NCBI GenBank assembly: GCA_964393975.1
Contig: CAYMVO010000008.1
Coordinates: 1 to 53,542 of the forward strand
Length of the DNA stretch: 53,542 nt
From: CALVNN01 sp964393975
GTDB lineage: Bacteria > Bacillota > Clostridia > Christensenellales > UBA1242
Direction: 5' to 3'
Under the pieces are notes generated by a model that saw only the letters and a program-made list of their open reading frames with translations, was not told the DNA's origin and did no database searches. The translations under genes and the position numbers were made by a program. Below, piece after piece: positions 8,055-15,256 of the stretch. Positions within the stretch are counted from its first letter, which is position 1. Each line of letters starts with the position of its first letter.

Positions 8055-9254
8055 ATGGCTAAATCAAAATTTGACAGAAGTAAAGTCCATGTAAACATTG
8101 GTACTATTGGCCACGTTGACCATGGTAAGACTACTCTAACTGCTGCTATTACATCAGTTCTTGCATCAAAAGGTATGGCTGCTGCTATGGCTTATGACAA
8201 GATTGATAATACTCCAGAAGAGAGAGAAAGAGGTATCACTATTAACACTACTCACGTTGAGTATCAGACTGACAAGCGTCACTACGCTCACGTTGACTGC
8301 CCAGGGCACGCTGACTATGTAAAGAATATGATTACTGGTGCTGCTCAAATGGACGGCGCTATACTAGTAGTTGCTGCTACTGATGGTCCAATGCCTCAGA
8401 CTCGTGAACACATTCTTCTTGCTCGTCAAGTAGGTGTTCCATACATTGTTGTATTTATGAACAAGATGGATCAAGCTGATCCTGAGTTGGCTGACCTAGT
8501 AGAAATGGAAATCCGTGAGTTGTTAAATCAATACGGGTTCCCAGGAGACGACACTCCAATTATCAGAGGTTCTGCTGTTAAGGCTTTGGAGGCTGCTCAA
8601 GCAGGTAACTATGATGATCCAGCTTGCAAGTGTATCTTTGAATTGATGGATGCGGTTGATTCTTATATCCCTGATCCTGTACGTGCAGTTGACAAGCCAT
8701 TCTTGATGCCTGTTGAGGACGTATTCACAATTACTGGTCGTGGTACTGTTGCTACTGGTAGAGTAGAGCGTGGTGTATTAAAAGTTGGTGACAACGTTGA
8801 AATTATTGGTCTTGGTAAGAAGAGCAGTACTACAGTTACTGGTGTAGAAATGTTCCGTAAGCTTCTAGACGAAGCTCAAGCTGGTGATAATATTGGTGCT
8901 TTACTTCGTGGCGTGACTCGTCAAGATGTTGAAAGAGGACAAGTATTAGCTAAACCAGGTAGTATCCACCCACATACTAAGTTTACTGCAGAAGTATACG
9001 TTTTGAAGAAAGAAGAGGGTGGTCGTTGGACTCCATTCTTTGACGGATATCGTCCACAATTCTACTTTAGAACTACCGACGTTACTGGTACTATCAAATT
9101 ACCTGAGGGCGTAGAAATGATTATGCCTGGTGATAATATCACTATGACTATCACACTTATCAGTGATATTGCTATCGAGCAAGGATTGCGTTTCGCTATC
9201 CGTGAAGGTGGTAGAACTGTAGGTTCAGGTATCGTTGCTACTATTATTGAATAA
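8055..9254 (+). CDS. tuf: translation elongation factor Tu
   Basis: EF-Tu delivers aminoacyl-tRNA to the ribosome. It has 399 residues and is canonical: P-loop GHVDHGKT at 20-27, DCPGHADY, the G4 motif as NKMD (usually NKCD or NKAD) and RGSAVKALE. Domain III has the GGRWTPFFDGYRPQFY segment, with Trp where His is most common. The ribosome binding site is AAGGAG. It has its own promoter and terminator, so it is monocistronic. Codon use looks strongly biased, as expected for a very highly expressed gene. Confidence 0.98.
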   Translation: MAKSKFDRSKVHVNIGTIGHVDHGKTTLTAAITSVLASKGMAAAMAYDKIDNTPEERERGITINTTHVEYQTDKRHYAHVDCPGHADYVKNMITGAAQMDGAILVVAATDGPMPQTREHILLARQVGVPYIVVFMNKMDQADPELADLVEMEIRELLNQYGFPGDDTPIIRGSAVKALEAAQAGNYDDPACKCIFELMDAVDSYIPDPVRAVDKPFLMPVEDVFTITGRGTVATGRVERGVLKVGDNVEIIGLGKKSSTTVTGVEMFRKLLDEAQAGDNIGALLRGVTRQDVERGQVLAKPGSIHPHTKFTAEVYVLKKEEGGRWTPFFDGYRPQFYFRTTDVTGTIKLPEGVEMIMPGDNITMTITLISDIAIEQGLRFAIREGGRTVGSGIVATIIE

Positions 9255-9289
9255 TTTTAGTTTATAGGATAGCACGATTTATTTACGAA

Positions 9290-9320
9290 AGATCATAGAC
9301 AATAGTCTATGGTCTTTTTT
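9290..9320 (+). terminator. rho-independent terminator of tuf
   Basis: Arms AGATCATAGAC at 9290-9300 and GTCTATGGTCT at 9305-9315 pair with one G-U around a 4-nt loop and are followed by six T. Confidence 0.85.
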
Positions 9321-9335
9321 GCATATTATGTATTA

Positions 9336-9445
9336 GGTGGATAGACTAAATGCAAACATCCGATTGCCATATAGTCAAAAAAGTTTATGTGTCGATACTA
9401 GCGCAAAGCCTTATGCAATAAAGCGGTGTGGTCTAATAAATGTAC
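9336..9445 (-). repeat. dispersed intergenic repeat, copy B
   Basis: On the minus strand this reads CACACCGCTTTATTGCATAA, then TTTGCGCTAGTATCGACACATAAA. It matches copy I near 33560 (TTTGCGCTGGTATCGACACATAAA) in the opposite orientation. There is no coding potential. The rest of the tuf-arsR gap holds a tuf terminator and a long hairpin. Confidence 0.6.
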
Positions 9446-9494
9446 TATAAACAAAGTAAAGGTATTTATAAATATTTTAATAAATAGTCGAAAA

Positions 9495-9553
9495 AGACAT
9501 ATAGTTTTCTAATTAGATATCTCTAAAACTAATTTTGTAAAAACTATATGTCT
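9495..9553 (-). terminator. long hairpin, probable terminator of the arsR-type gene
   Basis: There is a perfect 14-bp inverted repeat (9495-9508 and 9540-9553), with a second inverted repeat (AATTAG/CTAATT) nested in the 31-nt loop. On the minus strand the distal arm runs into five T, as expected for transcription arriving from the ArsR gene. Confidence 0.6.
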
Positions 9554-9573
9554 AATACCATAATACATTTAAT

Positions 9574-9927
9574 TTAATTCAATTTTGAGTCTTCGCCTAA
9601 TATATGATTTACACCCTTTAGCATAATGTCATTTATGTTTTTATTTGATAGAGAATAGTAAATGATTTTACCATCTCGGCGATATTTTGCCATACCTAAT
9701 GTACGTAGTAGTTTTAATTGATGACTCACTGTAGTTTGGTTGATGTTTAGCAATTTTGATATATCGGTGACACACATTTCACTCATACTGAGGGCGGATA
9801 ATATTTTTATGCGAGTAGGATCACTGTATGCTTGAAAATAACTAGCGAGCAGTACCAGCACATCTTGACTCGGCATAAATTCTTTGATAGCTTGTTGTTT
9901 AGATTGTTCTAACAAAATACTATTCAT
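9574..9927 (-). CDS. ArsR/SmtB-family winged-helix repressor
   Basis: This 117-residue regulator has the ArsR-family core AYSDPTRIKILSALSMSEMCVTDISKLL. The recognition helix is NQTTVSHQLKLLRTLGMAKYRRDGK, followed by the wing IIYYSLSN. The alpha-3 metal motif ExCVCD of CadC/ArsR types appears as EMCVTD, so only one cysteine remains. In the alpha-5 region most SmtB/CzrA ligand positions are not conserved, with one His in GVNH. Metal sensing is therefore uncertain. The ribosome binding site is AAGGAGA. The gene is divergent from a small Cys-containing membrane peptide at 10060, a likely target. Confidence 0.85.
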   Translation of the reverse strand: MNSILLEQSKQQAIKEFMPSQDVLVLLASYFQAYSDPTRIKILSALSMSEMCVTDISKLLNINQTTVSHQLKLLRTLGMAKYRRDGKIIYYSLSNKNINDIMLKGVNHILGEDSKLN

Positions 9928-10059
9928 ATAAATCTCCTTAATGTTTGTATTTGTTTATTAATGTACATATTTTAATATATAAATAAATTTGTAACAATTA
10001 AAAATATTGTCGCATAATAAATTATTAAGTGATATATTATTATAAATTGGAGGTTATCT
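9928..10059. promoter_or_regulatory. divergent control region between the ArsR-type gene and the 62-aa gene
   Basis: This 132-bp AT-rich spacer must hold both promoters. A short inverted repeat, ACAAT at 9994-9998 and ATTGT at 10006-10010, is the only operator-like element I can point to. No convincing -35/-10 pair was found for either direction. It is a tentative assignment. Confidence 0.3.
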
Positions 10060-10248
10060 ATGAACATACAATGGGCTATAATTTTAGCGATTATTTTATC
10101 AGTGATAGCAACGGCGACAAATGTTGATTTGGCTAACAACACCACTATTTTATTAATACTCTTGCTAGCGATAGCTGGATTTAGCACTGGTAATAGTAAT
10201 TGTTGTTGTGGTAACAATAGACTAGGTACAAATACAATATTTATCTAA
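10060..10248 (+). CDS. 62-residue membrane peptide with a CCC cluster
   Basis: This peptide has two hydrophobic helices (about residues 4-21 and 28-43), followed by a short polar tail with GNSNCCCGNN. Its ribosome binding site is good (TTGGAGG, 7 nt before ATG), and a strong terminator lies directly downstream, so it is very likely a real monocistronic gene. I do not recognise a family. The triple cysteine, the membrane location and the divergent ArsR-type regulator together suggest metal or redox handling, but that is inference only. Confidence 0.65.
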   Translation: MNIQWAIILAIILSVIATATNVDLANNTTILLILLLAIAGFSTGNSNCCCGNNRLGTNTIFI

Positions 10249-10257
10249 TAAAAAGAC

Positions 10258-10285
10258 CTTGAGACAGTCTCTCAAGGTTTTTTAT
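10258..10285. terminator. bidirectional terminator between convergent genes
   Basis: ACCTTGAGA at 10258-10266 and TCTCAAGGT at 10272-10280 form a 9-bp stem. T-runs lie on both strands, so it can serve both the 62-residue gene and the minus-strand permease. Confidence 0.85.
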
Positions 10286-10299
10286 AAAAAGTCGCGAAC

Positions 10300-11508
10300 T
10301 TATTCTTGTAGCGGTTTAGTATCGGGTGGCTCGCTGTTATCTAATAAATAGTCATTATTTAGAGCGTTTTCCTTTAATTGCTCCTCTTCTTTAGCTTTCA
10401 CATTATCCGCTATTATTACGCTGATTATTGCGGAAATAGGAGGGGCAAAAGCCATTCCAAACATACCAAACATTCCACCGCCGATAACCATTGCCACCAC
10501 CATAATGAGCATATTTGTTTTTATCTTTTTACCTATAATGTAAGGCGTAACAAAAGTCGTCAAGAATGTAAATACCAAAATCACCACAACAAGCATAGTA
10601 ATTGCTTGGTCTACCGAACCATAAATCATAGTTATGAGGGTAGTAGGTATCAAACTTATGATAAAACCAATATAAGGAATTACATTGAGGATGCTTATAA
10701 TAAATGCTAGTTCAAATGCGTACCTTACATCTAAGAGTGCTAGCGTGATACCGATACCAACAGTCAATACACCCGCTTCTAAGACTTTACCGACTAAATA
10801 ATCTAGTAAAATCTTATCCGATTTTTGCGTTACTGAGAATAGGCGTTTTGCTTTTTCGGGCTTAGTGTTTAATCGTATTACTTTTTTAGTGTACTCACGA
10901 ACTTTTTCTTTATCTTTGAGGTACAAAAACGCTATCAATATACCTAGTAAGAATTGCCCTATAAAAGTAAATGTAGACGCACTTATTTCAATGATTTTCG
11001 GTAAAAAGTTAGCCACCGTTTCACCTAAATTTGCCGTAAATCCGTCAATAAGACTAGATATCGTATCACCGCCGTCTGGAATAAATTTGTTCACAAAGTC
11101 GGTCAACTGTGTCTTTATTTGATAAATGTATTGCTCTCTATTATTAAATAGTTCAGTACCTATTTCAATCACTCTTGGTACAATCATATTTATTATGATA
11201 AAGATTACTAAAAATAATAGTATAAATGAGACTACTATACTGATAGCTCTTTTTATAGCAAACGGATTTTTTGTATCATTAAAGTAGTTTTTTAAAAACT
11301 TTTGCTCAATGCAATCCATTAAATGCTTTAGTATAAATATTATAAATAGTGCTATAACTATAGGTGTAAGCGAATTTAAAAACCCTGATAGTAACCCGAA
11401 TAAAAAATCGCCCGCAAGAGCGCTTATGATGAGCGCACTAACTAATGCTATAAATAATGGTATTACCCAATATTTATGTGTATGATATCTCTTTTGGTTG
11501 TTATCCAC
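10300..11508 (-). CDS. AI-2E family (PerM/YdiK-type) membrane permease
   Basis: This polytopic membrane protein has about 402 residues and the architecture of the AI-2E transporter/PerM family. There are N-terminal helices, a long periplasm-facing segment, and a conserved C-terminal helical bundle including LNVIPYIGFIISLIPTTLI, then GKKIKTNMLIMVVAMVIGG. Members are annotated as AI-2 exporters or Na+/H+ antiporters, but most have no proven substrate. I choose the GTG at 11508 because AAAAGGA lies 10 nt upstream. The frame is open to an ATG at 11586, which has no Shine-Dalgarno sequence and would add 26 residues. Confidence 0.8.
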   Translation of the reverse strand: MDNNQKRYHTHKYWVIPLFIALVSALIISALAGDFLFGLLSGFLNSLTPIVIALFIIFILKHLMDCIEQKFLKNYFNDTKNPFAIKRAISIVVSFILLFLVIFIIINMIVPRVIEIGTELFNNREQYIYQIKTQLTDFVNKFIPDGGDTISSLIDGFTANLGETVANFLPKIIEISASTFTFIGQFLLGILIAFLYLKDKEKVREYTKKVIRLNTKPEKAKRLFSVTQKSDKILLDYLVGKVLEAGVLTVGIGITLALLDVRYAFELAFIISILNVIPYIGFIISLIPTTLITMIYGSVDQAITMLVVVILVFTFLTTFVTPYIIGKKIKTNMLIMVVAMVIGGGMFGMFGMAFAPPISAIISVIIADNVKAKEEEQLKENALNNDYLLDNSEPPDTKPLQE

Positions 11509-11647
11509 GAATAAATATTCCTTTTTATAAGTATTAAGACTAGCGATTAAGCTAGCGTTTGATATGGTAAACGATATGATTAGCATATTGTACTAAATTT
11601 TTAAATAAATACTTTTACGCTAAAGTAACATTTTAAAACATATAGAT

Positions 11648-11676
11648 ATTATAACACAATTTTACTAAAATAACAA
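11648..11676 (-). promoter_or_regulatory. promoter of the AI-2E family permease
   Basis: On the minus strand: TTGTTA, 17 bp, TATAAT, with TGT before the -10 (extended). It is back-to-back with the degV promoter; the two -35 boxes are 8 bp apart. Confidence 0.65.
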
Positions 11677-11684
11677 CTTTGTGA

Positions 11685-11713
11685 TTGCATATTTTGTAAA
11701 ATTGTAGTATACT
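11685..11713 (+). promoter_or_regulatory. promoter of degV
   Basis: TTGCAT at 11685-11690, a 17-bp spacer and TATACT at 11708-11713. The leader is about 30 nt, with AAGGAG before the ATG. Confidence 0.65.
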
Positions 11714-11749
11714 TATGCTAATAATCTAACTAAACATAAGGAGTAACGT

Positions 11750-12643
11750 ATGTACAAATTTGTTTTATCTACCGATAGCTGTTGTGATGAATTAAAATCT
11801 GCACTTGCTACTGATGATATAGAATATATTGCTATGCCATTTATCACCGGAGAGGAGAACTATGACAACTTTTCAAATTGGGAAGAGTACAAGCATTTTT
11901 ACGATGAAATGAGACGTGGTGTTGCGCCTACTACAGCATCGCTAAGTGTTGGCGAGCTAGAGGAGTATTTTGAAAATCTTGTCCAAAAATACAATATGGA
12001 TATTTTGCACTTGGCATTATCTAGCGGTTTGTCTGTAAATTATGAAAACACTTGCAAAGCGAGTAAAATAGTTATGGATAGACACCCCGAAATAAATATC
12101 TTTGTCCCAGATGCAAAAGCGGTCACGCAAGGGCAAAACTTGTTACTACAAATCGCTAAAGATTGGCGAAATCAAGGCAAATCCGCAAAAGCGACCTACG
12201 ACTATATTATGGATACTGCACCTTATGTACATCATTGGTTTTATATCACCGACCTCTTTCATTTAAAAAGAGGTGGTCGTATATCTACTGCACAAGCAGC
12301 ATTAGGTAGTCTAGTCAAGGCTAGGATAATTTGTACCGTGCTAGACAATGGCAAGTTGGGCGTCTATTCAAAGACTATGGGCACTAAAAAAGCTATCAAA
12401 AGTTTGTCAGAGTTAGTGTTAAATTATGGTACAGATTTAAATAATCAAACATTGTATATATGCCACTCAGACGATGAACATAGTGCCGAGATACTAAAGC
12501 AATTTATTATCAAAGAAATCCCTCGTGCGAAAATAATTATCAACAATATCGGTCCCGTTATCGGTTCACACACTGGTCCCGAGACCGTGGGCGTGGTGTT
12601 TTTAGGTAAACATCGTATCGCAAAATTAAAATCAGATAAATGA
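11750..12643 (+). CDS. DegV family fatty-acid-binding protein
   Basis: This 297-residue DegV/FakB-type protein carries one fatty acid and, with kinase FakA, supplies acyl-phosphate for phospholipid synthesis. Family landmarks are the N-terminal STDSCCD, the ligand motifs TTASLS and LSSGLS, the FHLKRGGRIS element, and the C-terminal NIGPVIGSHTGPE. No fakA is in the window. The gene has its own promoter, an AAGGAG site and a terminator. Several DegV paralogues are usual in Clostridia, so I give no specific fakB symbol. Confidence 0.88.
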   Translation: MYKFVLSTDSCCDELKSALATDDIEYIAMPFITGEENYDNFSNWEEYKHFYDEMRRGVAPTTASLSVGELEEYFENLVQKYNMDILHLALSSGLSVNYENTCKASKIVMDRHPEINIFVPDAKAVTQGQNLLLQIAKDWRNQGKSAKATYDYIMDTAPYVHHWFYITDLFHLKRGGRISTAQAALGSLVKARIICTVLDNGKLGVYSKTMGTKKAIKSLSELVLNYGTDLNNQTLYICHSDDEHSAEILKQFIIKEIPRAKIIINNIGPVIGSHTGPETVGVVFLGKHRIAKLKSDK

Positions 12644-12650
12644 TTAAAAT

Positions 12651-12670
12651 CCGCCTAGCGCGGTTTTTTT
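12651..12670 (+). terminator. short terminator of degV
   Basis: CCGC at 12651-12654 and GCGG at 12660-12663 pair around a 5-nt loop, followed by seven T. The stem is short but GC-only. Confidence 0.6.
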
Positions 12671-12714
12671 GTCACTACATTCGCTTGCTTAGGATGATAT
12701 AGGGTGGTGTCTTA
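12671..12714 (+). repeat. dispersed intergenic repeat, copy C (right end only)
   Basis: GCTTAGGATGATATAGGGTG followed by GTGTC matches the right ends of copies A (ACTTAGGATGATAT) and G (ACTTAAGATGATATAGTGAG). The left module is missing. Confidence 0.5.
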
Positions 12715-12752
12715 TTTATTTAAAATTTTAGAAAGTTTTTTATAAAATTTAG

Positions 12753-12781
12753 TTGAAAATTAGCGAGAAGTTTTATATAAT
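12753..12781 (+). promoter_or_regulatory. promoter of the 151-aa membrane protein gene
   Basis: TTGAAA at 12753-12758, a 17-bp spacer and TATAAT at 12776-12781. AAAGGAGG follows before the ATG. Confidence 0.75.
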
Positions 12782-12810
12782 TAAATAAATATTATAAAGG
12801 AGGATACATA

Positions 12811-13266
12811 ATGAAAAAGAGTGTTTTAAATACCACATCTGTGATTTTCGCTATACTAGCATTTGTGTCACTATTTATGCCTATATTTGGAACAAAATCT
12901 TCTACTAATAGTTTGTTTGGTGAGAATGGCGCTAGTCTATTCAAACTAACTGCTTTGAGTGACTCCGCTCTATCAGTTATCTTTATGATAATAGGTATAG
13001 TCGCTTTGGTTGCTTGCGTAGTGCTAATTGTTTGCGTATTTATGGGTAAGAATAAAAGTATTGCAAATGTAAAGAGTATTATTTCTATAGTGTTAATTGT
13101 TTTGGCTATCGTTATGATTATTTTAGGTATTGTGTATGTAGGACAATTAAAAGATGCTTCCATTTTAGGTATTGTTAGCTATTCATTCCTATCTGGTGCA
13201 ATTACTTTAATCGCTTGTACATTGATAGCCGGCGTAAGTGGTCTATTGAGTAAATATGCTAAATAG
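12811..13266 (+). CDS. four-helix membrane protein of unknown function
   Basis: This 151-residue protein has four predicted transmembrane helices (about residues 8-28, 52-76, 86-108 and 120-142). A polar loop of about 24 residues lies between the first two, and a KNKSIANVK cytoplasmic loop lies in the middle. It has no catalytic motif that I recognise. The gene stands alone between its own promoter (12753-12781) and terminator (13274-13297), with AAAGGAGG before the ATG. These flanking signals are the best evidence that it is expressed. Confidence 0.75.
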   Translation: MKKSVLNTTSVIFAILAFVSLFMPIFGTKSSTNSLFGENGASLFKLTALSDSALSVIFMIIGIVALVACVVLIVCVFMGKNKSIANVKSIISIVLIVLAIVMIILGIVYVGQLKDASILGIVSYSFLSGAITLIACTLIAGVSGLLSKYAK

Positions 13267-13273
13267 TAAAAAT

Positions 13274-13297
13274 ATCCGTATTGATACGGATTTTTTT
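13274..13297 (+). terminator. terminator of the 151-aa membrane protein gene
   Basis: ATCCGTA at 13274-13280 and TACGGAT at 13285-13291 form a perfect 7-bp stem with loop TTGA, followed by seven T. Confidence 0.9.
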
Positions 13298-13327
13298 ATT
13301 GTGGGTATGTTTTTATAGTGTAGAGTG

Positions 13328-13426
13328 TTAGACCGCTTGCGGACGGATACGACGTGTCACATCATCTGTAACACCGATATAAAACTTACGATTTGATTTA
13401 TTTGTTAAAATGTATACATAGTATAT
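13328..13426 (-). pseudogene. GIY-YIG nuclease remnant (N-terminal fragment)
   Basis: Read on the minus strand, 32 codons before a TAA give YYVYILTNKSNRKFYIGVTD followed by a DVTRRIR segment. This is the N-terminal GIY-YIG core of the UPF0213/YhbQ-type single-domain nucleases: YVYIL, then YIGVT, then the conserved Arg. The codon where the start Met is expected is ATA, there is no ribosome binding site, and the frame stops about a third of the way into the usual 80-95 residues. I therefore call it a decayed fragment embedded in intergenic repeat sequence. Confidence 0.6.
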
Positions 13427-13559
13427 TTTCCCATATTTGTATATTATCATATATACAAGAAAACACCTTTGCAAAGAGGGGAGATTATTCTATAAAAAAA
13501 CAAACCGCTATACGCGTATCGTATAACGATTTGTAAAAATGTTATTAACCTATTCATTT

Positions 13560-13660
13560 CAGCGTTTATTGTCGCACCCGTATCGTATCGCACCCGTGCT
13601 ACTTTATAGCACTCTGCGCTGGTCTCGACTACGCTCAATATGACATAGTGTGTTTCATTT
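13560..13660 (+). repeat. dispersed intergenic repeat, copy E
   Basis: It contains two copies of TCGCACCCGT, then GCTACTTTATAGCACTC and TGCGCTGGT at 13615-13623, then TCTCGACTACGCTCAATATG. The order is the same as in copies A, I and J. The stretch from 13267 to 13710 holds only the terminator, the GIY-YIG remnant and this repeat. Confidence 0.65.
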
Positions 13661-13710
13661 TTTTATCGACTCACTCTATCAGTTGATTTCGCCTTTACTC
13701 GACCTGTTTA

Positions 13711-14931
13711 CTAGAAGAAACTAGCCACGTTTGTAGGTGTAGCGCTAGAGATAGTCACTCCGGTCAAGTTTGCTGATTGTACTGCCTCAAAGCTCATAGA
13801 TAGTGTAAATGATGCACCGTTCCATTGAGTCATACCAGTTGGTTGATACAAGTCAGTAGGTACTTTGTTGTAATCACCGCCCATTGCAAATACATATAGA
13901 TCTTGGTAACCAGCGAGCTTACTAGCGACATCATTTCTACCTGTTTCGTATTGAGTGATCGCCGTACTTAGAGCTTCCTCTGCGGTGGTTAATGCGGCCT
14001 TATTATCTGCATTAGGGGTTGCCTTGAAGGTGCTCCTTGCTGTATTTAGCTTTGTATAAGCGGAGTCCACTGCACTCTTCAAAGCTTTCAATGTAGTAGT
14101 GGTCGAGTTAACCTTTCCTGTCGTCGTGTAGGTATTTTCAAACCAATTCACCAAAGCGTCTCTGCCGGCTTTAGTGTCGAGGTCATAAGCCCCACTAGTA
14201 CTGGTACTGATCACTCCAGCAGTAGACACATTAACCTTGCCAGTAACAGTCCCTTTCATCTCAACGTTTTTGATGGTAGGAGCAGAGCTAACTTCCTCTG
14301 CCGTACTTGATCCTGCATCGAAGTAGTTGCATAGGTAGAAGTATCCGTTGTCTACATTGTCGCTAGTAGCATCATAGTAGTACCAGCGGTAGTTCTTCGC
14401 ATAACCAGTGCCAACAGTCTTATCTGTAGCAGTCAATGTATACGTTTTATCGACTATATTGAATGTAGACACGTATATGTTTCCGCTAGAGTCCACTGCC
14501 TGAGTCTGGAATGCTAGACCATCTTTATTGTCAGAAATATCGTTTCCGTTAGCGTCTTTCGCAGTGAACTGTTTCCCATTCAATGCGTTTGTATAAGCAG
14601 TGACGTCGGCAGTGTCCATACCGTTAGTTTGAGCGGCAGCCACAGTGAAATTGTAGTTTGCTCTTAGAATATAACTTTGTGAGAACAAGTCTTTTGCGAC
14701 TACGACGTTACTAGCGAGTACTCCATCACCTGGCAACAAGTCAGTAACGCTAGTATTTATAGTAGTCTTACCAGCGTCTATTTGAATCTTACCAAAGGTA
14801 AAGCTTGTACTAGTAGTCGCTTTATCGGTAAACAATGCAAATGTTAGAGGAGTAGCGATAGCAACTGCTAAAAGTCCAGCACTAAAAACTAGTAAGCCAT
14901 TAACTTTTTTCTTAGTTCTTTCTTGTTTCAT
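13711..14931 (-). CDS. SipW-dependent-type secreted protein (TasA/camelysin-like signal)
   Basis: This 406-residue exported protein begins MKQERTKKKVNGLLVFSAG, then a hydrophobic core, then FALFTDKATTSTSFTFGKI. This is the SipW-type signal of TasA/camelysin proteins, in which cleavage occurs before a conserved F/Y-T-D segment and the new N-terminus begins a beta-sandwich. The body is rich in Thr, Ser, Ala and Asn, with a predicted helical stretch around residues 280-325. There is no sortase motif. Related proteins form extracellular fibres in biofilms. No SipW peptidase gene is in the window. Its promoter is a perfect consensus, and its GC content is visibly higher than its neighbours', consistent with very high expression. 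The ribosome binding site is AAGGAGA. Confidence 0.75.
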   Translation of the reverse strand: MKQERTKKKVNGLLVFSAGLLAVAIATPLTFALFTDKATTSTSFTFGKIQIDAGKTTINTSVTDLLPGDGVLASNVVVAKDLFSQSYILRANYNFTVAAAQTNGMDTADVTAYTNALNGKQFTAKDANGNDISDNKDGLAFQTQAVDSSGNIYVSTFNIVDKTYTLTATDKTVGTGYAKNYRWYYYDATSDNVDNGYFYLCNYFDAGSSTAEEVSSAPTIKNVEMKGTVTGKVNVSTAGVISTSTSGAYDLDTKAGRDALVNWFENTYTTTGKVNSTTTTLKALKSAVDSAYTKLNTARSTFKATPNADNKAALTTAEEALSTAITQYETGRNDVASKLAGYQDLYVFAMGGDYNKVPTDLYQPTGMTQWNGASFTLSMSFEAVQSANLTGVTISSATPTNVASFF

Positions 14932-14995
14932 TTTTTTCTCCTTGAATAGAATATTTTTATTGTATTAACGAATCCATACAATCACTAACAAACAC

Positions 14996-15024
14996 ATTAT
15001 AAACGATTTTTGATAATGTGTCAA
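14996..15024 (-). promoter_or_regulatory. perfect consensus promoter of the SipW-type protein gene
   Basis: On the minus strand: TTGACA, a 17-bp spacer and TATAAT. The leader to the ATG at 14931 is about 58 nt. It predicts strong constitutive transcription. Confidence 0.85.
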
Positions 15025-15150
15025 ATGATTTTCAATGATTTTTATAGATTTTTTAATTTATTTTAGTTTGCAACAAAAGTAATAATTTATACATAAAAAA
15101 CTACACTTCGTATAAAGTCTTTATATCTTTATCTATAAAAACATTACAAT

Positions 15151-15256
15151 GTTGTGTCGTACCCGTAATTGTATCACAACCGCATTATTGCATAATGCTC
15201 TATTGTTGCTCTCGGTGACGGCACTTTCCGTGGTCGCTTAGACTGACATAGGGCGG
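15151..15256 (+). repeat. dispersed intergenic repeat, copy F (diverged)
   Basis: It contains GTCGTACCCGT, a central palindromic segment (CATTATTGCATAATG), then GTGACGGCACTTTCCGTGGTC and GCTTAGACTGACATAGGG. The same order of modules is recognisable but more diverged than in A, E, I and J. It abuts the 3' end of mnmE. Confidence 0.5.

Noticed and set aside
8900..9060. Elfamycin-resistance signature in EF-Tu
   Set aside because: The positions that differ from E. coli (for example VGSGIV and GGRWTPFF) are either common in Gram-positive EF-Tu or not clearly tied to resistance.
9398..9445. tRNA-like or attachment site downstream of tuf
   Set aside because: No cloverleaf can be drawn; the segment matches the dispersed repeat in inverted orientation.
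13447..13638. 63-codon minus-strand frame
   Set aside because: It translates the dispersed repeat (copy E); similar frames would arise from any copy. No ribosome binding site.
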